64,000 nucleotides of DNA from Fusobacterium sp. JB019 (GCA_030673965.1 JAUTCN010000010.1:24849-88848), one strand, 5' to 3'; positions 18,351-28,856 are shown, counted from the first letter of the stretch. Made by a program: numbers and translations. The notes: a model not told the origin generated them from the sequence alone.

Positions 18351-18788
18351 ATGTTAGATACTTTAGAAATAATGAAGAGAATACCACATAGATATCCATT
18401 TTTATTAGTGGATAGAATATTAGAAGTTAACTTAGAGGAAAAAACAGTAGTAGGATTAAAAAATGTAACAATAAATGAAGAATTTTTTAATGGTCATTTT
18501 CCAGGACATCCAATAGTTCCAGGGGTAATGATTGTTGAAGGATTAGCTCAAGCTCTAGGAGTTTTAGTGTTTGAACAATATGGAGAAGAAGGGAAAGGAA
18601 AAGTACCTTATTTTGCAGCATTTGAGTCAGTTAAATTTAAAGCTCCAGTAAGACCTGGAGATCAAATGATATATGAGGCTAAAATTTTAAAACAAAGAAG
18701 AAATATTATAAAAGCAGAAGGTGTTGCTAAAGTAGATGGAAAGGTTGTAACAGAAGCAAAATTTACATTTTCAATTATGGAAAAATAA
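18351..18788 (+). CDS. fabZ: (3R)-hydroxyacyl-ACP dehydratase
   Basis: Dehydrates 3-hydroxyacyl-ACP in fatty-acid elongation, competing with LpxA for hydroxyacyl-ACP. Catalytic His49 is in FNGHFPGHP and Glu63 in IVEGLAQA. Length 145 is standard for this hot-dog fold enzyme. AAGGAGG precedes the start, and a TATAAT element lies at 18310-18315, giving a possible internal promoter. Its position between lpxC and lpxA is a common arrangement. Confidence 0.97.
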   Translation: MLDTLEIMKRIPHRYPFLLVDRILEVNLEEKTVVGLKNVTINEEFFNGHFPGHPIVPGVMIVEGLAQALGVLVFEQYGEEGKGKVPYFAAFESVKFKAPVRPGDQMIYEAKILKQRRNIIKAEGVAKVDGKVVTEAKFTFSIMEK

Positions 18789-18806
18789 TGTGTTAGGGGG
18801 AATAAA

Positions 18807-19580
18807 GTGGTTGAAATACATAGTACTTCTATAGTTGAAGAGGGCGCTTTAATTGGAGATAATGTAAAAATAGGACCTTTTTGCATTATTGGAAAAGATG
18901 TTAAAATTGGAGAAGGGACAACAATTCAGTCTCATACTGTTATAGAGGGAATTACTGAAATAGGAAAAAATAATACAATTTATTCTTTTGCTTCAATAGG
19001 AAAAGCATCTCAAGATTTAAAATATAAAGGAGAACCTACCAAAACTATAATAGGAGATAATAATACTATTAGAGAGTTTGTGACTATACACAGAGGAACA
19101 GATGATAGATGGGAAACAAGAATAGGAGATAACAATTTACTAATGTCTTATGTTCATGTAGCTCATGATGTTATTGTCGGTAATAATTGTATATTTTCTA
19201 ATAATGCAACCCTAGCAGGTCATGTTGTAATAGGAAATTTTGTTATTGTAGGTGGATTAACTCCTGTTCATCAATTTTGTAAAATTGGTGATCATGCAAT
19301 GGTTGGAGGAGCGTCTGCAGTGACCCAAGATATTTGTCCATTTATATTGGCTGATGGAAACAAAGCTGTTCCAGTAGGATTAAATAGTGTTGGTCTTAGA
19401 AGAAGAGGATTTACAGATGACGATTTAAGAACTTTAAAAAGAGCTTATAGAATTATTTTTAGAAAAAAACTTCCTTTAAAAGGAGCTTTAGCTGAATTAG
19501 AAGAAAATTATAAGGGAAATAAATCTGTTGAAAAGTTAGTTGATTTTATAAGAAATAGTAATCGGGGGATAGCTAAATAA
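18807..19580 (+). CDS. lpxA: UDP-N-acetylglucosamine acyltransferase
   Basis: First enzyme of lipid A synthesis, transferring a hydroxyacyl chain from ACP to the 3-OH of UDP-GlcNAc. It has a left-handed beta-helix of hexapeptide repeats (IGDNVKIGPFCIIGKDVKIG and so on) and catalytic His120 in SYVHVAHD, the counterpart of E. coli His125. The C-terminal helical part is present. Translation starts at GTG, preceded by AGGGGG 7-8 bases upstream. Its stop overlaps the lpxI start by one base. Confidence 0.97.
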   Translation: MVEIHSTSIVEEGALIGDNVKIGPFCIIGKDVKIGEGTTIQSHTVIEGITEIGKNNTIYSFASIGKASQDLKYKGEPTKTIIGDNNTIREFVTIHRGTDDRWETRIGDNNLLMSYVHVAHDVIVGNNCIFSNNATLAGHVVIGNFVIVGGLTPVHQFCKIGDHAMVGGASAVTQDICPFILADGNKAVPVGLNSVGLRRRGFTDDDLRTLKRAYRIIFRKKLPLKGALAELEENYKGNKSVEKLVDFIRNSNRGIAK

Positions 19581-20389
19581 TGGAAAAAATAGGTGTAATA
19601 GTCGGAAATGGAAAATTACCTATTTGCTTTATGAAAGAAATAAAAGATATAAATAAAGATATAGAATTTTTTCCAATAGGCTTATTTGAAAGCATAGAGG
19701 AAGAGATAAAACAGCATAAAAATTTTATTAAATTTAATATAGGCCAAGTTGGTGAGATTACTAAATATTTTATAAAAAATAATATATCTAAAATTATATT
19801 TTTAGGTAAAGTAGAAAAAGAAATAATGTTCAAAGAGATACAATTAGATCAATATGGTAAAGCTATAATAGAGAGTCTTCCAGATAGGAAAGATGAGACT
19901 CTCCTTTTTGGCGTTATAAGCTTTTTTAGATTAAATAAAATAAAGGTATTGCCCCAAAATTATCTTTTGAAAGAAATATTATTTCAAGAAAAATTATACA
20001 CAAAAAGTTCACCGGATAAGAATGATTTAAAAACGATTAGAGTAGGAATAGAGGCAGCTAAAAAATTAAGTGAAGTAGATGCAGGGCAAACTGTAGTATG
20101 TAAAGATTATTCAGTAATTGCATTAGAGGGAATAGAAGGAACAGATAAAGCTATTTTAAGAGGCGGAGAGTTAGGTGGTGATAATTGTATTGTTGTAAAA
20201 ATGGCAAGACCTCAACAAGATATGAGAGTAGATATTCCAACAGTAGGAATAGATACAATAAAAACGCTTATAAAAATAAAAGCTAAAGGAATAGTTGGAG
20301 AAGCTGGGAAAATGATATTTATAGATAAAAATGAATCTATAAAATTAGCAAATGAAAATAATATATTTATTATGGGAATTAAACCTTAA
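19580..20389 (+). CDS. lpxI: UDP-2,3-diacylglucosamine pyrophosphatase, LpxI type
   Basis: Cleaves UDP-2,3-diacylglucosamine to lipid X and UMP. The 269-residue sequence matches the LpxI family (MEKIGVIVGNGKLPICFMKE at the N-terminus; GQTVVCKDYSVIALEGIEGTD and KMARPQQDMRVDIPTVG in the C-terminal domain). LpxI is unrelated to the calcineurin-like LpxH used by E. coli. It is translationally coupled to lpxA and followed by lpxB, the next step. Confidence 0.95.
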   Translation: MEKIGVIVGNGKLPICFMKEIKDINKDIEFFPIGLFESIEEEIKQHKNFIKFNIGQVGEITKYFIKNNISKIIFLGKVEKEIMFKEIQLDQYGKAIIESLPDRKDETLLFGVISFFRLNKIKVLPQNYLLKEILFQEKLYTKSSPDKNDLKTIRVGIEAAKKLSEVDAGQTVVCKDYSVIALEGIEGTDKAILRGGELGGDNCIVVKMARPQQDMRVDIPTVGIDTIKTLIKIKAKGIVGEAGKMIFIDKNESIKLANENNIFIMGIKP

Positions 20390-20399
20390 GAGGAGAATT

Positions 20400-21476
20400 A
20401 TGAAAATATTTGTATCTACTGGTGAGGTATCTGGAGATTTGCACCTTTCTTATTTAATAAAGAATATGTTAAAAATAGATAAAACTATTAAGTTTTATGG
20501 AGTGGCAGGGGAACATAGTAGAAAACTAGGGGTTAATATTATATATGATATTAAAGATCTAGCTGTTATGGGATTTGTAGAAGCTTTAAAAAAATATAGA
20601 TTTTTAAAAGCAAAAGCAAAAGAATATTTAGAATTTATAATTGTTAATAAAGTTGATAAAGTAATCTTAGTTGATTATGGAGGATTTAACTTAGCTTTTT
20701 TAAAATTATTAAAAAGATATGCTCCTGATGTAGAAGTTTTTTATTATATTCCTCCTAAAATTTGGATTTGGGGAGAAAAAAGGATAAAGAAATTAAAGTT
20801 AGCAGATCATATTTTAGTGATTTTTCCATGGGAAGTTGAATTTTATAGATCTCATGGAGTGGAAGTTATTTATTATGGAAATCCTTTTTTTGAAAAATAT
20901 TCTTACATAGAAGAAAAAGGAAAAAATATTTTATTACTTCCAGGAAGCAGGAAGCAAGAAATAGAATCTCTTTTACCAATTATGTTAGAAATAGTTGAAG
21001 AAAAAAAAGAAAGTAATTTTATTTTAAAATTACCAAACAAGAAAATTTTAGAATGGATTCATGAGGATTTGAGAAAGTATGTTAATTTAGTAATAGAATA
21101 TGGTAGCTTAGAAGATAATGTGAAAAAATCTAAATTAGCAATAGCTGCTTCAGGAACAGTAACTTTAGAACTTTCTATTATGGGAATTCCTACAATAGTT
21201 TTATATAAAGTTGGAGCTATAAATGCATTTATTGCAAAGAAAATCTTAAAAGTCGGGCTAGTATCTCTTCCTAATATAGCTTTAAATGAAGAGGTGTATC
21301 CAGAATTACTTCAAGAAAGATGTGAAAAAAATGAAATTTTAAAATATATGAATATTCTTGAAAAAAATAAAGAAGAATATTATAGAAAAATAAAAAAGGT
21401 AAGAAAAAAGTTATCAGGAAGAGATATAGTTAAAAATTATGGTGACTACATATTGAGAGGGAAAATTAATGATTAA
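20400..21476 (+). CDS. lpxB: Lipid-A-disaccharide synthase
   Basis: GT-B glycosyltransferase (family GT19) joining lipid X to UDP-diacylglucosamine. Recognisable parts are KIFVSTGEVSGDLHLS at the N-terminus, YYIPPKIWIWGEKRIKK, LLLPGSRKQEIESLLPI and AASGTVTLELSIMGIPTIVLYK. The start at 20400 is used because GAGGAG lies just before it. An in-frame ATG 16 codons upstream lies inside lpxI and lacks a site. Length 358 is slightly short for the family. It overlaps the following gene by 8 bases. Confidence 0.96.
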   Translation: MKIFVSTGEVSGDLHLSYLIKNMLKIDKTIKFYGVAGEHSRKLGVNIIYDIKDLAVMGFVEALKKYRFLKAKAKEYLEFIIVNKVDKVILVDYGGFNLAFLKLLKRYAPDVEVFYYIPPKIWIWGEKRIKKLKLADHILVIFPWEVEFYRSHGVEVIYYGNPFFEKYSYIEEKGKNILLLPGSRKQEIESLLPIMLEIVEEKKESNFILKLPNKKILEWIHEDLRKYVNLVIEYGSLEDNVKKSKLAIAASGTVTLELSIMGIPTIVLYKVGAINAFIAKKILKVGLVSLPNIALNEEVYPELLQERCEKNEILKYMNILEKNKEEYYRKIKKVRKKLSGRDIVKNYGDYILRGKIND

Positions 21477-23253
21477 AGAAAAAATAGGACAAGTCTATAA
21501 AAGTGACTCTTTAGCAGGGTTCTTAAAATATAGTTTAAAATATAAAAAATGGTTAATGATAACGGTTTTATTATCTATTGTATCATCAGGATTAGGAACA
21601 GCTCCAGCTTGGCTTTCTAAATATTTAATAGATGATGTTTTAATTTCAAAAAATGGAAGAATGATGATGATTGTTGGTGCAGCAATTTTTATAACAACGA
21701 TTTTAAAATTAATTTCAGCTTACTATGCTGAAATAACTTCTACTTATTTAACAGAAAAGATAAGAAGAGATATTAAAATAGATATATTTCAGTATTTAGA
21801 ACATTTACCAATATCTTACTTTAATAAAAATAAATTAGGAGATATTATGGCAAGACTTTCAGGAGATTCATCGAGTCTTGGAAGAATAGGGTTCTTGATG
21901 TTTGATATGCTAAGAGAAGGAATAACGGTTTTAGCTTTTTTAGTCAGAATGTTTCAAGTTGATTTTTTATTAGCAACAATATCAATTACAGTTGTACCAG
22001 CTATGATAGGTATTATTAAAAAATATACTAAAAAGTTAAGAAAGTCTGGAAGAAGAAGACAGGATACCATTGGAGATGCAACAGCTTTTATGCAAGAATC
22101 TTTAGCAGGGATACAAGTTATAAAAGGATTTAATAAAATAGATGAGATAGTGGAAAAGTATAAAGGAGTAACTCAGGGTGAGATGGATAGGATATATCGT
22201 GCTAAAAAAATAAAGGCGAAGATATCACCATTAAATGAATTGTTAGCAACAATAATGATATTACTTGTTGCAGCTTACGGAGGCTACTCAATAGTTTATA
22301 CTAAAAGTTTTACAGCTGGAGAGTTAGTCTCATTTATAACTGCAATAGGACTTATGCAGCAACCTTTAAAGAGGCTAGTTAAAAGAAATAGTGAATTATA
22401 TGAAATATTGCCGTCAGGAGACAGGGTAATGGAAATATTTAATGAAAGTAAAGAAGTAGATACTTATTCTGATAAACCAGCAGTATTTACAGGAGAAGTA
22501 GATAAAATTTCTTTTGAGAATGTTAATTTTACATATCCAGAAAGTGAAACAAAAGTATTAAAAGATATATCTTTTGAAGTTGGCAAGGGGGAAGTAGTTG
22601 CTTTTGTAGGAAGTAGTGGCAGTGGGAAAACTACTTTAGTGAATATGATTCCTAGATTTTATGATGTTGATTCAGGAAAGATAAAAATTAATGAAGTAAA
22701 TGTTAAAGATTATTCATTAAAACAGTATAGATCTCATATAGGAATGGTTCCTCAAGATACATTTTTATTTAGTGGAACAATAGCTGAAAATATTGCTTTT
22801 GGAAAAGAAAATATAGGGATGGAAAAAATTATGGAAGCTGCAAAAATGGCAAATGCTTATGAATTTATTTGTAGTTTAGAGAAAGGCTTTGAAACTGAAG
22901 TAGGAGAGCGTGGAGTATTACTTTCAGGAGGTCAAAAGCAGAGGATAGCTATAGCAAGAGCCTTAATTCAAAATCCATCTATAATGATATTGGACGAAGC
23001 AACTTCAGCATTAGATACTGAATCTGAAAAATTGGTCCAAGAAGCATTGGATAAGTTAATGATAGGAAGAACTACTTTTGTTATAGCTCATAGACTTTCT
23101 ACAATTATTTCTTCAGATAAAATAATTGTTATGAATAAAGGAAAAATAGTTGAGATTGGGAAACATGAGGAATTATTATCTAAAAATGGAGTATACACAA
23201 ATTTATACAATATACAATTTAAAGGGAGAAAAGTAAATGGAAAGAATAGTTAG
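21469..23253 (+). CDS. msbA: Lipid A export ABC transporter (MsbA-like)
   Basis: Half-size ABC exporter expected to flip the lipid A core across the inner membrane as a homodimer. An ABC_membrane domain with six helices covers about residues 25-310. The nucleotide-binding domain has [51 protein letters not shown] and the H-loop in VIAHRLSTI. Lipid specificity is inferred from its place directly after lpxB. Its 3' end overlaps rph by 17 bases. Confidence 0.9.
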   Translation: MIKEKIGQVYKSDSLAGFLKYSLKYKKWLMITVLLSIVSSGLGTAPAWLSKYLIDDVLISKNGRMMMIVGAAIFITTILKLISAYYAEITSTYLTEKIRRDIKIDIFQYLEHLPISYFNKNKLGDIMARLSGDSSSLGRIGFLMFDMLREGITVLAFLVRMFQVDFLLATISITVVPAMIGIIKKYTKKLRKSGRRRQDTIGDATAFMQESLAGIQVIKGFNKIDEIVEKYKGVTQGEMDRIYRAKKIKAKISPLNELLATIMILLVAAYGGYSIVYTKSFTAGELVSFITAIGLMQQPLKRLVKRNSELYEILPSGDRVMEIFNESKEVDTYSDKPAVFTGEVDKISFENVNFTYPESETKVLKDISFEVGKGEVVAFVGSSGSGKTTLVNMIPRFYDVDSGKIKINEVNVKDYSLKQYRSHIGMVPQDTFLFSGTIAENIAFGKENIGMEKIMEAAKMANAYEFICSLEKGFETEVGERGVLLSGGQKQRIAIARALIQNPSIMILDEATSALDTESEKLVQEALDKLMIGRTTFVIAHRLSTIISSDKIIVMNKGKIVEIGKHEELLSKNGVYTNLYNIQFKGRKVNGKNS

Positions 23254-23983
23254 AGAAGATGGAAGAGAAGTTGATAATACTAGAAAAGTTAATGTAATAA
23301 GAAATTATACAATGCATGCAGAAGGATCAGTTTTAATTTCATTTGGAAATACAAAAGTAATATGTACAGCTTCTATTTCTGATAGAGTTCCACCTTTTTT
23401 AAGAAATCAAGGAAAAGGATGGATAACTGCAGAGTATTCTATGCTGCCTAGAGCAACAGGAGAAAGAAATAATAGAGAGTCAGCTAGAGGAAAACTTACT
23501 GGAAGAACAATGGAAATACAAAGATTAATAGGAAGAGCTTTAAGAGCATGTATAGATTTAGATAAAATTGGAGAAAGAACAATAACTATCGATTGTGATG
23601 TTATTCAAGCTGATGGAGGAACAAGAACAGCATCAATTACTGGGGGATATATTGCTTTAGCTATGGCTATAGAAAGAATGCTCAAAGCTGGGAAATTAAA
23701 ACAAAATCCTTTGAAGTCTAAGATAGCAGCAATTAGTGTAGGAGTTGTAAGTGGGATACCTATGCTAGATTTGAAATATACTGAAGATTCAGCAGCAGAA
23801 GTAGATATGAATGTTGTTATGAATGACAAAGGTGAATTTATAGAAGTTCAAGGAACAGGAGAAGAAGCAACTTATTCTAGAAAAGAATTAAATCAACTTT
23901 TAGATTTAGCAGAAATAGGTTTAAAAGAGTTATTTGAAGTTCAAACTCAAACATTACATGATGAATTTTCTATATTTGAGTAG
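23237..23983 (+). CDS. rph: Ribonuclease PH
   Basis: Phosphorolytic 3'-5' exoribonuclease that trims tRNA 3' ends. Full-length family features are R-E-D-G-R-E at the N-terminus, [61 protein letters not shown] and [16 protein letters not shown]. Length 248 is usual. The start lies within the end of msbA and has AGGGAG 9 bases upstream. rdgB follows after 9 bases, a common rph-rdgB pairing. Confidence 0.97.
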   Translation: MERIVREDGREVDNTRKVNVIRNYTMHAEGSVLISFGNTKVICTASISDRVPPFLRNQGKGWITAEYSMLPRATGERNNRESARGKLTGRTMEIQRLIGRALRACIDLDKIGERTITIDCDVIQADGGTRTASITGGYIALAMAIERMLKAGKLKQNPLKSKIAAISVGVVSGIPMLDLKYTEDSAAEVDMNVVMNDKGEFIEVQGTGEEATYSRKELNQLLDLAEIGLKELFEVQTQTLHDEFSIFE

Positions 23984-23992
23984 GAGGAAAAT

Positions 23993-24577
23993 ATGAGAAT
24001 ATTTTTAGCTACAGGAAATAAAAATAAAATAAAAGAAATTGAAAAAATATTTAATGTTGAAGGAATTGAGATTTTATCTATAAATGATGGTATTAATATT
24101 CCTGATGTTAAAGAAGATGGAGATACTTTTGAAAAAAATTCCCAGAAAAAAGCTTTAGAAATTGCTAAATTTACTAATATGATTACAATTGCTGATGATT
24201 CAGGGCTTTGTGTGGAGGCTTTAAATGGAGAACCAGGAGTTTTTTCAGCTAGATATGCTGGAGAAAAAGCTACAGATGAAGAGAATAATAAAAAATTAAT
24301 CTATGTACTTAAGGGAATAAAAAATAGAAAGGCTAAATTTGTTTGCGTTATAACATTAGCTAAACCTACAGGAGAGACTTATAGTTTTAAAGGAGAAGTT
24401 TGTGGGGAAATCATAGATGAACCTAGAGGAGAATATGGATTTGGTTATGACCCGTATTTTTATATAAAAGAATATGGAAAAACAACTGCAGAGATGCCAG
24501 ATAAAAAAAATGAAATAAGTCATAGATCAATTGCATTAAAATTATTAAAAGAAAATTTATTTGAAATTTTAAAATAA
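23993..24577 (+). CDS. rdgB: XTP/dITP diphosphatase (HAM1/RdgB family)
   Basis: House-cleaning pyrophosphatase that removes non-canonical purine nucleotides (dITP, XTP). Motifs seen are ATGNKNKIKEI at residues 5-15, ADDSGLCVEALNGEPGVFSARYAG, EYGFGYDPYFYI and EISHRSIALK. Length 194 is typical. AGGAGG precedes the start. The gene ends the long operon that begins at the CDF gene; a very strong terminator follows. Confidence 0.96.
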   Translation: MRIFLATGNKNKIKEIEKIFNVEGIEILSINDGINIPDVKEDGDTFEKNSQKKALEIAKFTNMITIADDSGLCVEALNGEPGVFSARYAGEKATDEENNKKLIYVLKGIKNRKAKFVCVITLAKPTGETYSFKGEVCGEIIDEPRGEYGFGYDPYFYIKEYGKTTAEMPDKKNEISHRSIALKLLKENLFEILK

Positions 24578-24586
24578 AGAGTAATT

Positions 24587-24638
24587 AAAACTGGTCTACT
24601 AAAATTAGAAATAATTTTAGTAGACCAGTTTTTTATTT
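24587..24638 (+). terminator. Strong terminator after rdgB
   Basis: A 21-bp perfect stem (5' half begins AAAACTGGTCTACT) with a GAAA loop and a T-run. Confidence 0.93.
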
Positions 24639-24928
24639 TTGAATACACTAAAATACATTGTAATATCTTATAATACAAGGGTAAAAGAGCATATAAAAAA
24701 TAAATGAGTAAAAATAAAATATAGAAAATAAAAGGAGAATAGGCTTAGAAAAAAAGATTAATATACCAAAAAAATAGACACATATAAATTATATATATGT
24801 ATTATCATTTGTTGAAAAAAAGCTGACTTTACAAAATAAAGAAAAGATACTATCCTTATATCAAATGAAAGCAAACCTTATATAAATATAATTAATTAAA
24901 AATTTTATATAAATAAAAGGGGGGATTT
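24639..24928 (+). other. Non-coding region before the AbgT gene
   Basis: About 290 AT-rich bases with no open frame of note. A TTGTA/TACAA inverted repeat spans 24658-24678. A weak promoter-like pair, TTTACA at 24828 and TATCCT at 24851 with a 17-base spacer, is the best candidate for the downstream operon. AAGGGGGG before 24929 is the ribosome site. I see no RNA gene here. Confidence 0.45.
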
Positions 24929-26530
24929 ATGAAAGCAAAAAGCAAAAAAAAATCGTTTATGGGAAAATTTATTGATCTCATTGAAAAAGGAGGGAATAAA
25001 TTACCACATCCATTTATTCTTTTTACTTGGTTAATTTTGATCACAATGGTAGCATCTTTTTTGTTAAGTAAAATGGGATTTGAAGTTACTTATTTTGGTG
25101 TTTCTAAAAAATTAGGGGAGGCAAGTAAAGAAACAACAATTAAAGTTGTTAATTTATTGTCTAGAGAAAATTTACAGTATTTAGTTAGAGAAATTCCAAC
25201 AATATTTGTTTCATATGCGCCTTTAAAATTAGTTATGATTATGATGGTGGCGAGTGCATTTATCGAAAAAACAGGTTTTTTCGAAACTTTTATGAAAAAA
25301 TATTTATTAAAGGCACCTAAATCTCTAATAACTTTTGCATTAGTATTCATAGCTATAAACGCTAATTTAATGTCTGATGCAGGAACTATTTTTGCTATAT
25401 CAATAGGAGGGGTAGTATTTGTTGCTTTAGGTAGAAATCCATTAATTGGAATAATATTGGGGTATGTAGGTGCTAGTGGAGGATTTACAGCTAATTTATT
25501 TTTGGCAGGAACAGATGCCTTGTTGGCAGGAATAACAGAAAATGCAGTAAGAAGTATGGGCCTAGATGTAGCAATAAATCCAGTTGTAAATTATTTTTTT
25601 ATGGCAAGTGCAACTTTCATAATGGCAATAACTGTGACTTTGTTTACTGAGAAAGTTATAGTTCCTATGGTTGGAGATGGTGATGGAGTTATCGATAATG
25701 AACTTTTATCAAAGCATAAATTGACTTTAGAGCAAGAAAAAGGTTTAAAATATGCATTGTATGGATTTATATTTTTTATAGTAGTTATGTTAATGTTGAC
25801 AGTTCCTCAAGGAGCTTTTTTTAGAAATTCTTCAGGTAATTTTTTACCTAAGTCACCTTTATTTAAATCAATTATCGTTATAATAGCTTTTTTATTTATG
25901 TCAACAGGGATTCCTTATGGAATAGCTACTAAATATATAAAAACTTCTAGAGATATTCCTAGAATAATTAGTTTAGGAATAACTCAGTCAGTACCATTTT
26001 TAACAACAACATTAGCAGCAGCAATATTTATAGATTTAGTAAATAAATCTAATATATTTAAAATTATAGCAATAAAAGGAGCTGAGATATTAAAAGAAGG
26101 AGATGTAGGATTAATTGCTCTATGTCTGACAGTAATACTAATCACAACTTTTGTTAATCCATTTATGACTAGTGGATCTTCAAAATGGTTATTGATAGCT
26201 CCTATGGTAGTTCCTATGTTTACAGTATTGAATGTTCACCCTGCTTATGCACAATTAGCTTATAGAATAGGAGATTCTTGTACAAATATAATTTCTCCTT
26301 TACATTCAGCTCTACCTATTTTACTTGGTTTGTTAGCTGAATATCAGATGCAAGGAAAGATACCTTTAAGACCAGGAGAAACAGAACAAAGAGAAATGGG
26401 AATGGGAACTATATTTTCATTAACGATACCTTATTCTATGGTTTTGTTATTAACAATGACAGTTATGTTTATAGTTTGGATTATATTTAAACTTCCAATT
26501 GGACCAGGAGTAACAATGAATTTATTATAA
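24929..26530 (+). CDS. AbgT-family transporter
   Basis: Inner-membrane carrier of 533 residues with about 11-13 hydrophobic segments, from the family that includes the p-aminobenzoyl-glutamate importer AbgT and drug exporter MtrF. Characteristic segments are the GGNKLPHPFILFTWLI start, NLMSDAGTIFAISIGGVVF, FVNPFMTSGSSKWLLIAPM and RIGDSCTNIISPLHSALP. Two hydrolases follow in the same operon, so uptake of an N-acyl amino acid or peptide-like amide for cleavage is likely. The substrate itself cannot be read from sequence. Confidence 0.9.
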   Translation: MKAKSKKKSFMGKFIDLIEKGGNKLPHPFILFTWLILITMVASFLLSKMGFEVTYFGVSKKLGEASKETTIKVVNLLSRENLQYLVREIPTIFVSYAPLKLVMIMMVASAFIEKTGFFETFMKKYLLKAPKSLITFALVFIAINANLMSDAGTIFAISIGGVVFVALGRNPLIGIILGYVGASGGFTANLFLAGTDALLAGITENAVRSMGLDVAINPVVNYFFMASATFIMAITVTLFTEKVIVPMVGDGDGVIDNELLSKHKLTLEQEKGLKYALYGFIFFIVVMLMLTVPQGAFFRNSSGNFLPKSPLFKSIIVIIAFLFMSTGIPYGIATKYIKTSRDIPRIISLGITQSVPFLTTTLAAAIFIDLVNKSNIFKIIAIKGAEILKEGDVGLIALCLTVILITTFVNPFMTSGSSKWLLIAPMVVPMFTVLNVHPAYAQLAYRIGDSCTNIISPLHSALPILLGLLAEYQMQGKIPLRPGETEQREMGMGTIFSLTIPYSMVLLLTMTVMFIVWIIFKLPIGPGVTMNLL

Positions 26531-26551
26531 TATTTATTTTGGAGGAGAATT

Positions 26552-27655
26552 ATGCTTATAAAGAATGCGAAAATATTAAGTTATGGAGTGAAAGAAGATA
26601 TATATGATATTTTTATAGAAAAAGGAAAAATAAAAAGTATTAAAAAGAATATTTTAGGTTTAGAAAATGAAAAAATAATTGATGCTAAAGGAATGTATGT
26701 AACCCCTGGTTTAATAGATGCACATACTCATTTAGGTTTAAAGGGAGATTCGTTAGGAGAATTTTATTCAGAACATAATGAAAAAAATAGCAAAATATCT
26801 CCACATTTAAGAGCAATAGATGCTATAAATCCTCAGGATAGAACTTTTAAAGAGGCTGTAAATGCAGGGATAACTACTTGTGCTAGTGGACCAGGATCGG
26901 CAAATATTATAGGTGGACAATTTGCATGTATAAAGACTTATGGCGGTGTGATAGATAGTATGGTTATAAATCCTTATATTGGTATGAAAGCAGCTTTAGG
27001 AGAAAATCCTAAAAAAAGATATGAAACAACAAGAATGGGAATTGCGTCAGAGTTAAGAGAATTTTTATTAAAGTGCCAAAAATATTTAACTACAGATGGA
27101 GAATATGATAAAAAATGTGAGGCAATGATTCCTATAATGAAAAGAGAAAAGCCTTTAAAAATTCATGTTCATAGAGCAGACGATATAGCTACTGCTATAA
27201 GAATTTCAGAAGAGTTTAATATTAAATATACATTGGATCATGTTACAGGAGGAGTAGAAATCTTAGAATATATACAAAGTAAAAAGGAAGTTCCCCTTTT
27301 ACTTGGACCAAGTTTAGGAGGAAGAGGGAAAGTAGAATTGCTAGGAAAAAGTTTTGAAAATGTTGTTAAATTATCTGTGGGAAGGGATGTTTGCTTGATT
27401 ACAGATGCCCCGGTAATTCCTTTACAATATCTTCCAGTTTGTGCAGGATTAGCAATTTCTAAGGGAATGGATTATAAAAAAGCTTTTGAAGCAGTTACGA
27501 TTAATCCTGCTAAAGTAATGGGAATAGAAAATAGGTTAGGAAGTTTAGAAGAAGGAAAGGATGGGGATGTTGTTATTTGGAAAGATAAACCACTAGTAAC
27601 TATACAGGATCCAATTTATGTTATAGTCGATGGAAAAATAATTAAAGGTGATTAA
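26552..27655 (+). CDS. Metal-dependent amidohydrolase (imidazolonepropionase-like)
   Basis: Amidohydrolase-superfamily enzyme of 367 residues. The barrel metal ligands appear in order: HxH in GLIDAHTHLGLKG, histidine in KIHVHRADD, histidine in TLDHVTGG and aspartate in ITDAPVIP. The composite C-terminal beta part (NRLGSLEEGKDGDVVIWKD) is typical. ATG of the next gene directly abuts its stop. Substrate is unknown. With the AbgT carrier and an M20 enzyme it probably opens an amide or cyclic amide of an imported compound. Confidence 0.85.
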   Translation: MLIKNAKILSYGVKEDIYDIFIEKGKIKSIKKNILGLENEKIIDAKGMYVTPGLIDAHTHLGLKGDSLGEFYSEHNEKNSKISPHLRAIDAINPQDRTFKEAVNAGITTCASGPGSANIIGGQFACIKTYGGVIDSMVINPYIGMKAALGENPKKRYETTRMGIASELREFLLKCQKYLTTDGEYDKKCEAMIPIMKREKPLKIHVHRADDIATAIRISEEFNIKYTLDHVTGGVEILEYIQSKKEVPLLLGPSLGGRGKVELLGKSFENVVKLSVGRDVCLITDAPVIPLQYLPVCAGLAISKGMDYKKAFEAVTINPAKVMGIENRLGSLEEGKDGDVVIWKDKPLVTIQDPIYVIVDGKIIKGD

Positions 27656-28837
27656 ATGGAAAAAATAGAAAGACTAAGAGAATTAGATAATTATTTACAT
27701 TCAATACCAGAATTAGGACTTCAAGAGTATGAAACTGCAAATTTTATAAGAAAAACTTTAGAAAATAAAAAAATTTTATACGAGAAGATTGCAAATACAG
27801 GAACGTTAGTATATTTTGAAGGGGAGGAGAAAAGTATTATTGCTTTTAGAGCGGATATTGACGCATTGCCTTTAGGAGATAATTCTAATCACGGTTCTCC
27901 TTCTAAAAAAGAAGGATATTCTCATGCTTGTGGACACTCAGGACATACTTCGGCTTTATTAGAAACTATTTTAGAGGTTAAAGAACTTATAAATTCAGGG
28001 ATAAAATTAAAAAAATCATTATTATTTATCTTTCAACCAGGAGAAGAGGGATTTGCAGGAGCTAAAGTTGTGATAAGTGATAAAAATTTTAAAAAATATT
28101 CTAACGATATAGTAGGCTTTTATGCGACACATTTAAGACCTGAACTAAAAGAAGGGGTAATAGGTGTTAATACAGGATTTATGACAGCCCAAAATATTAA
28201 TATAAAATGGGATATAGAAGGAAAGGGTGGTCATGGAGCATATCCTCATAAAGGAATAGACATTGTTGTTATAACTTCTGAATTGATAGGAGCCTATCAA
28301 ACTATTCGTTCAAGAAATATTCATCCAGGAGATATGTATTTATTTACTATAGGGAAATTTTTTACAGGTTCTAAAATAAATGGTAAATTTAAACCTGGTG
28401 GAGCAAGAAATATAATTCCAAATAATATTCAATTAGAGGGAACAATAAGAATGTATGATAAAAAATATATTGAAGTTTCCAGAGAAAGAATAGAAAAAAT
28501 TAATAAAGGTTTTGAAGAAGCATATGATATAAAGATAAATATGTATTTTGAACCAAAATATCCTCCAATGTTAAATGATGAAAAATTATCAAAAAATATT
28601 AAAAAGGCAGCACAGAATTTAAAGATTCAGGTAATAGAAGAAAACAAAAGTACAGGATCTGAAGATTTTTCGTTTTTTGGAGATATAGCACCTATTTTTA
28701 TGTTTGCCACAGGGATTAGGAATGAAAAAAAAGGTCATATTTTTGGTTTACATAATCCAAAATTTGGTTATGATGTGAATGCTTTGCAAAGTATAGTTAA
28801 AATTTATTTGAAAGTAATAGAAAATTGTTGTATATAA
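27656..28837 (+). CDS. M20-family amidohydrolase/peptidase (AbgB/aminoacylase-like)
   Basis: Binuclear-metal amidase of 393 residues of the M20D type, which includes AbgA/AbgB and N-acyl amino acid hydrolases. Seen are IIAFRADIDALPLGD, the metal motif HACGHSGHTSALL, FQPGEEGFAGAKVV, a dimerisation domain around GGHGAYPHKGIDIVV and GSEDFSFFGD near the end. The usual Asp after HACGH is Ser here, while the presumed Cys and His ligands are kept. It lies last in the AbgT operon and ends at a terminator shared with the convergent regulator. Confidence 0.88.
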   Translation: MEKIERLRELDNYLHSIPELGLQEYETANFIRKTLENKKILYEKIANTGTLVYFEGEEKSIIAFRADIDALPLGDNSNHGSPSKKEGYSHACGHSGHTSALLETILEVKELINSGIKLKKSLLFIFQPGEEGFAGAKVVISDKNFKKYSNDIVGFYATHLRPELKEGVIGVNTGFMTAQNINIKWDIEGKGGHGAYPHKGIDIVVITSELIGAYQTIRSRNIHPGDMYLFTIGKFFTGSKINGKFKPGGARNIIPNNIQLEGTIRMYDKKYIEVSRERIEKINKGFEEAYDIKINMYFEPKYPPMLNDEKLSKNIKKAAQNLKIQVIEENKSTGSEDFSFFGDIAPIFMFATGIRNEKKGHIFGLHNPKFGYDVNALQSIVKIYLKVIENCCI

Positions 28838-28856
28838 AATTTTTATAAGAATTAAT

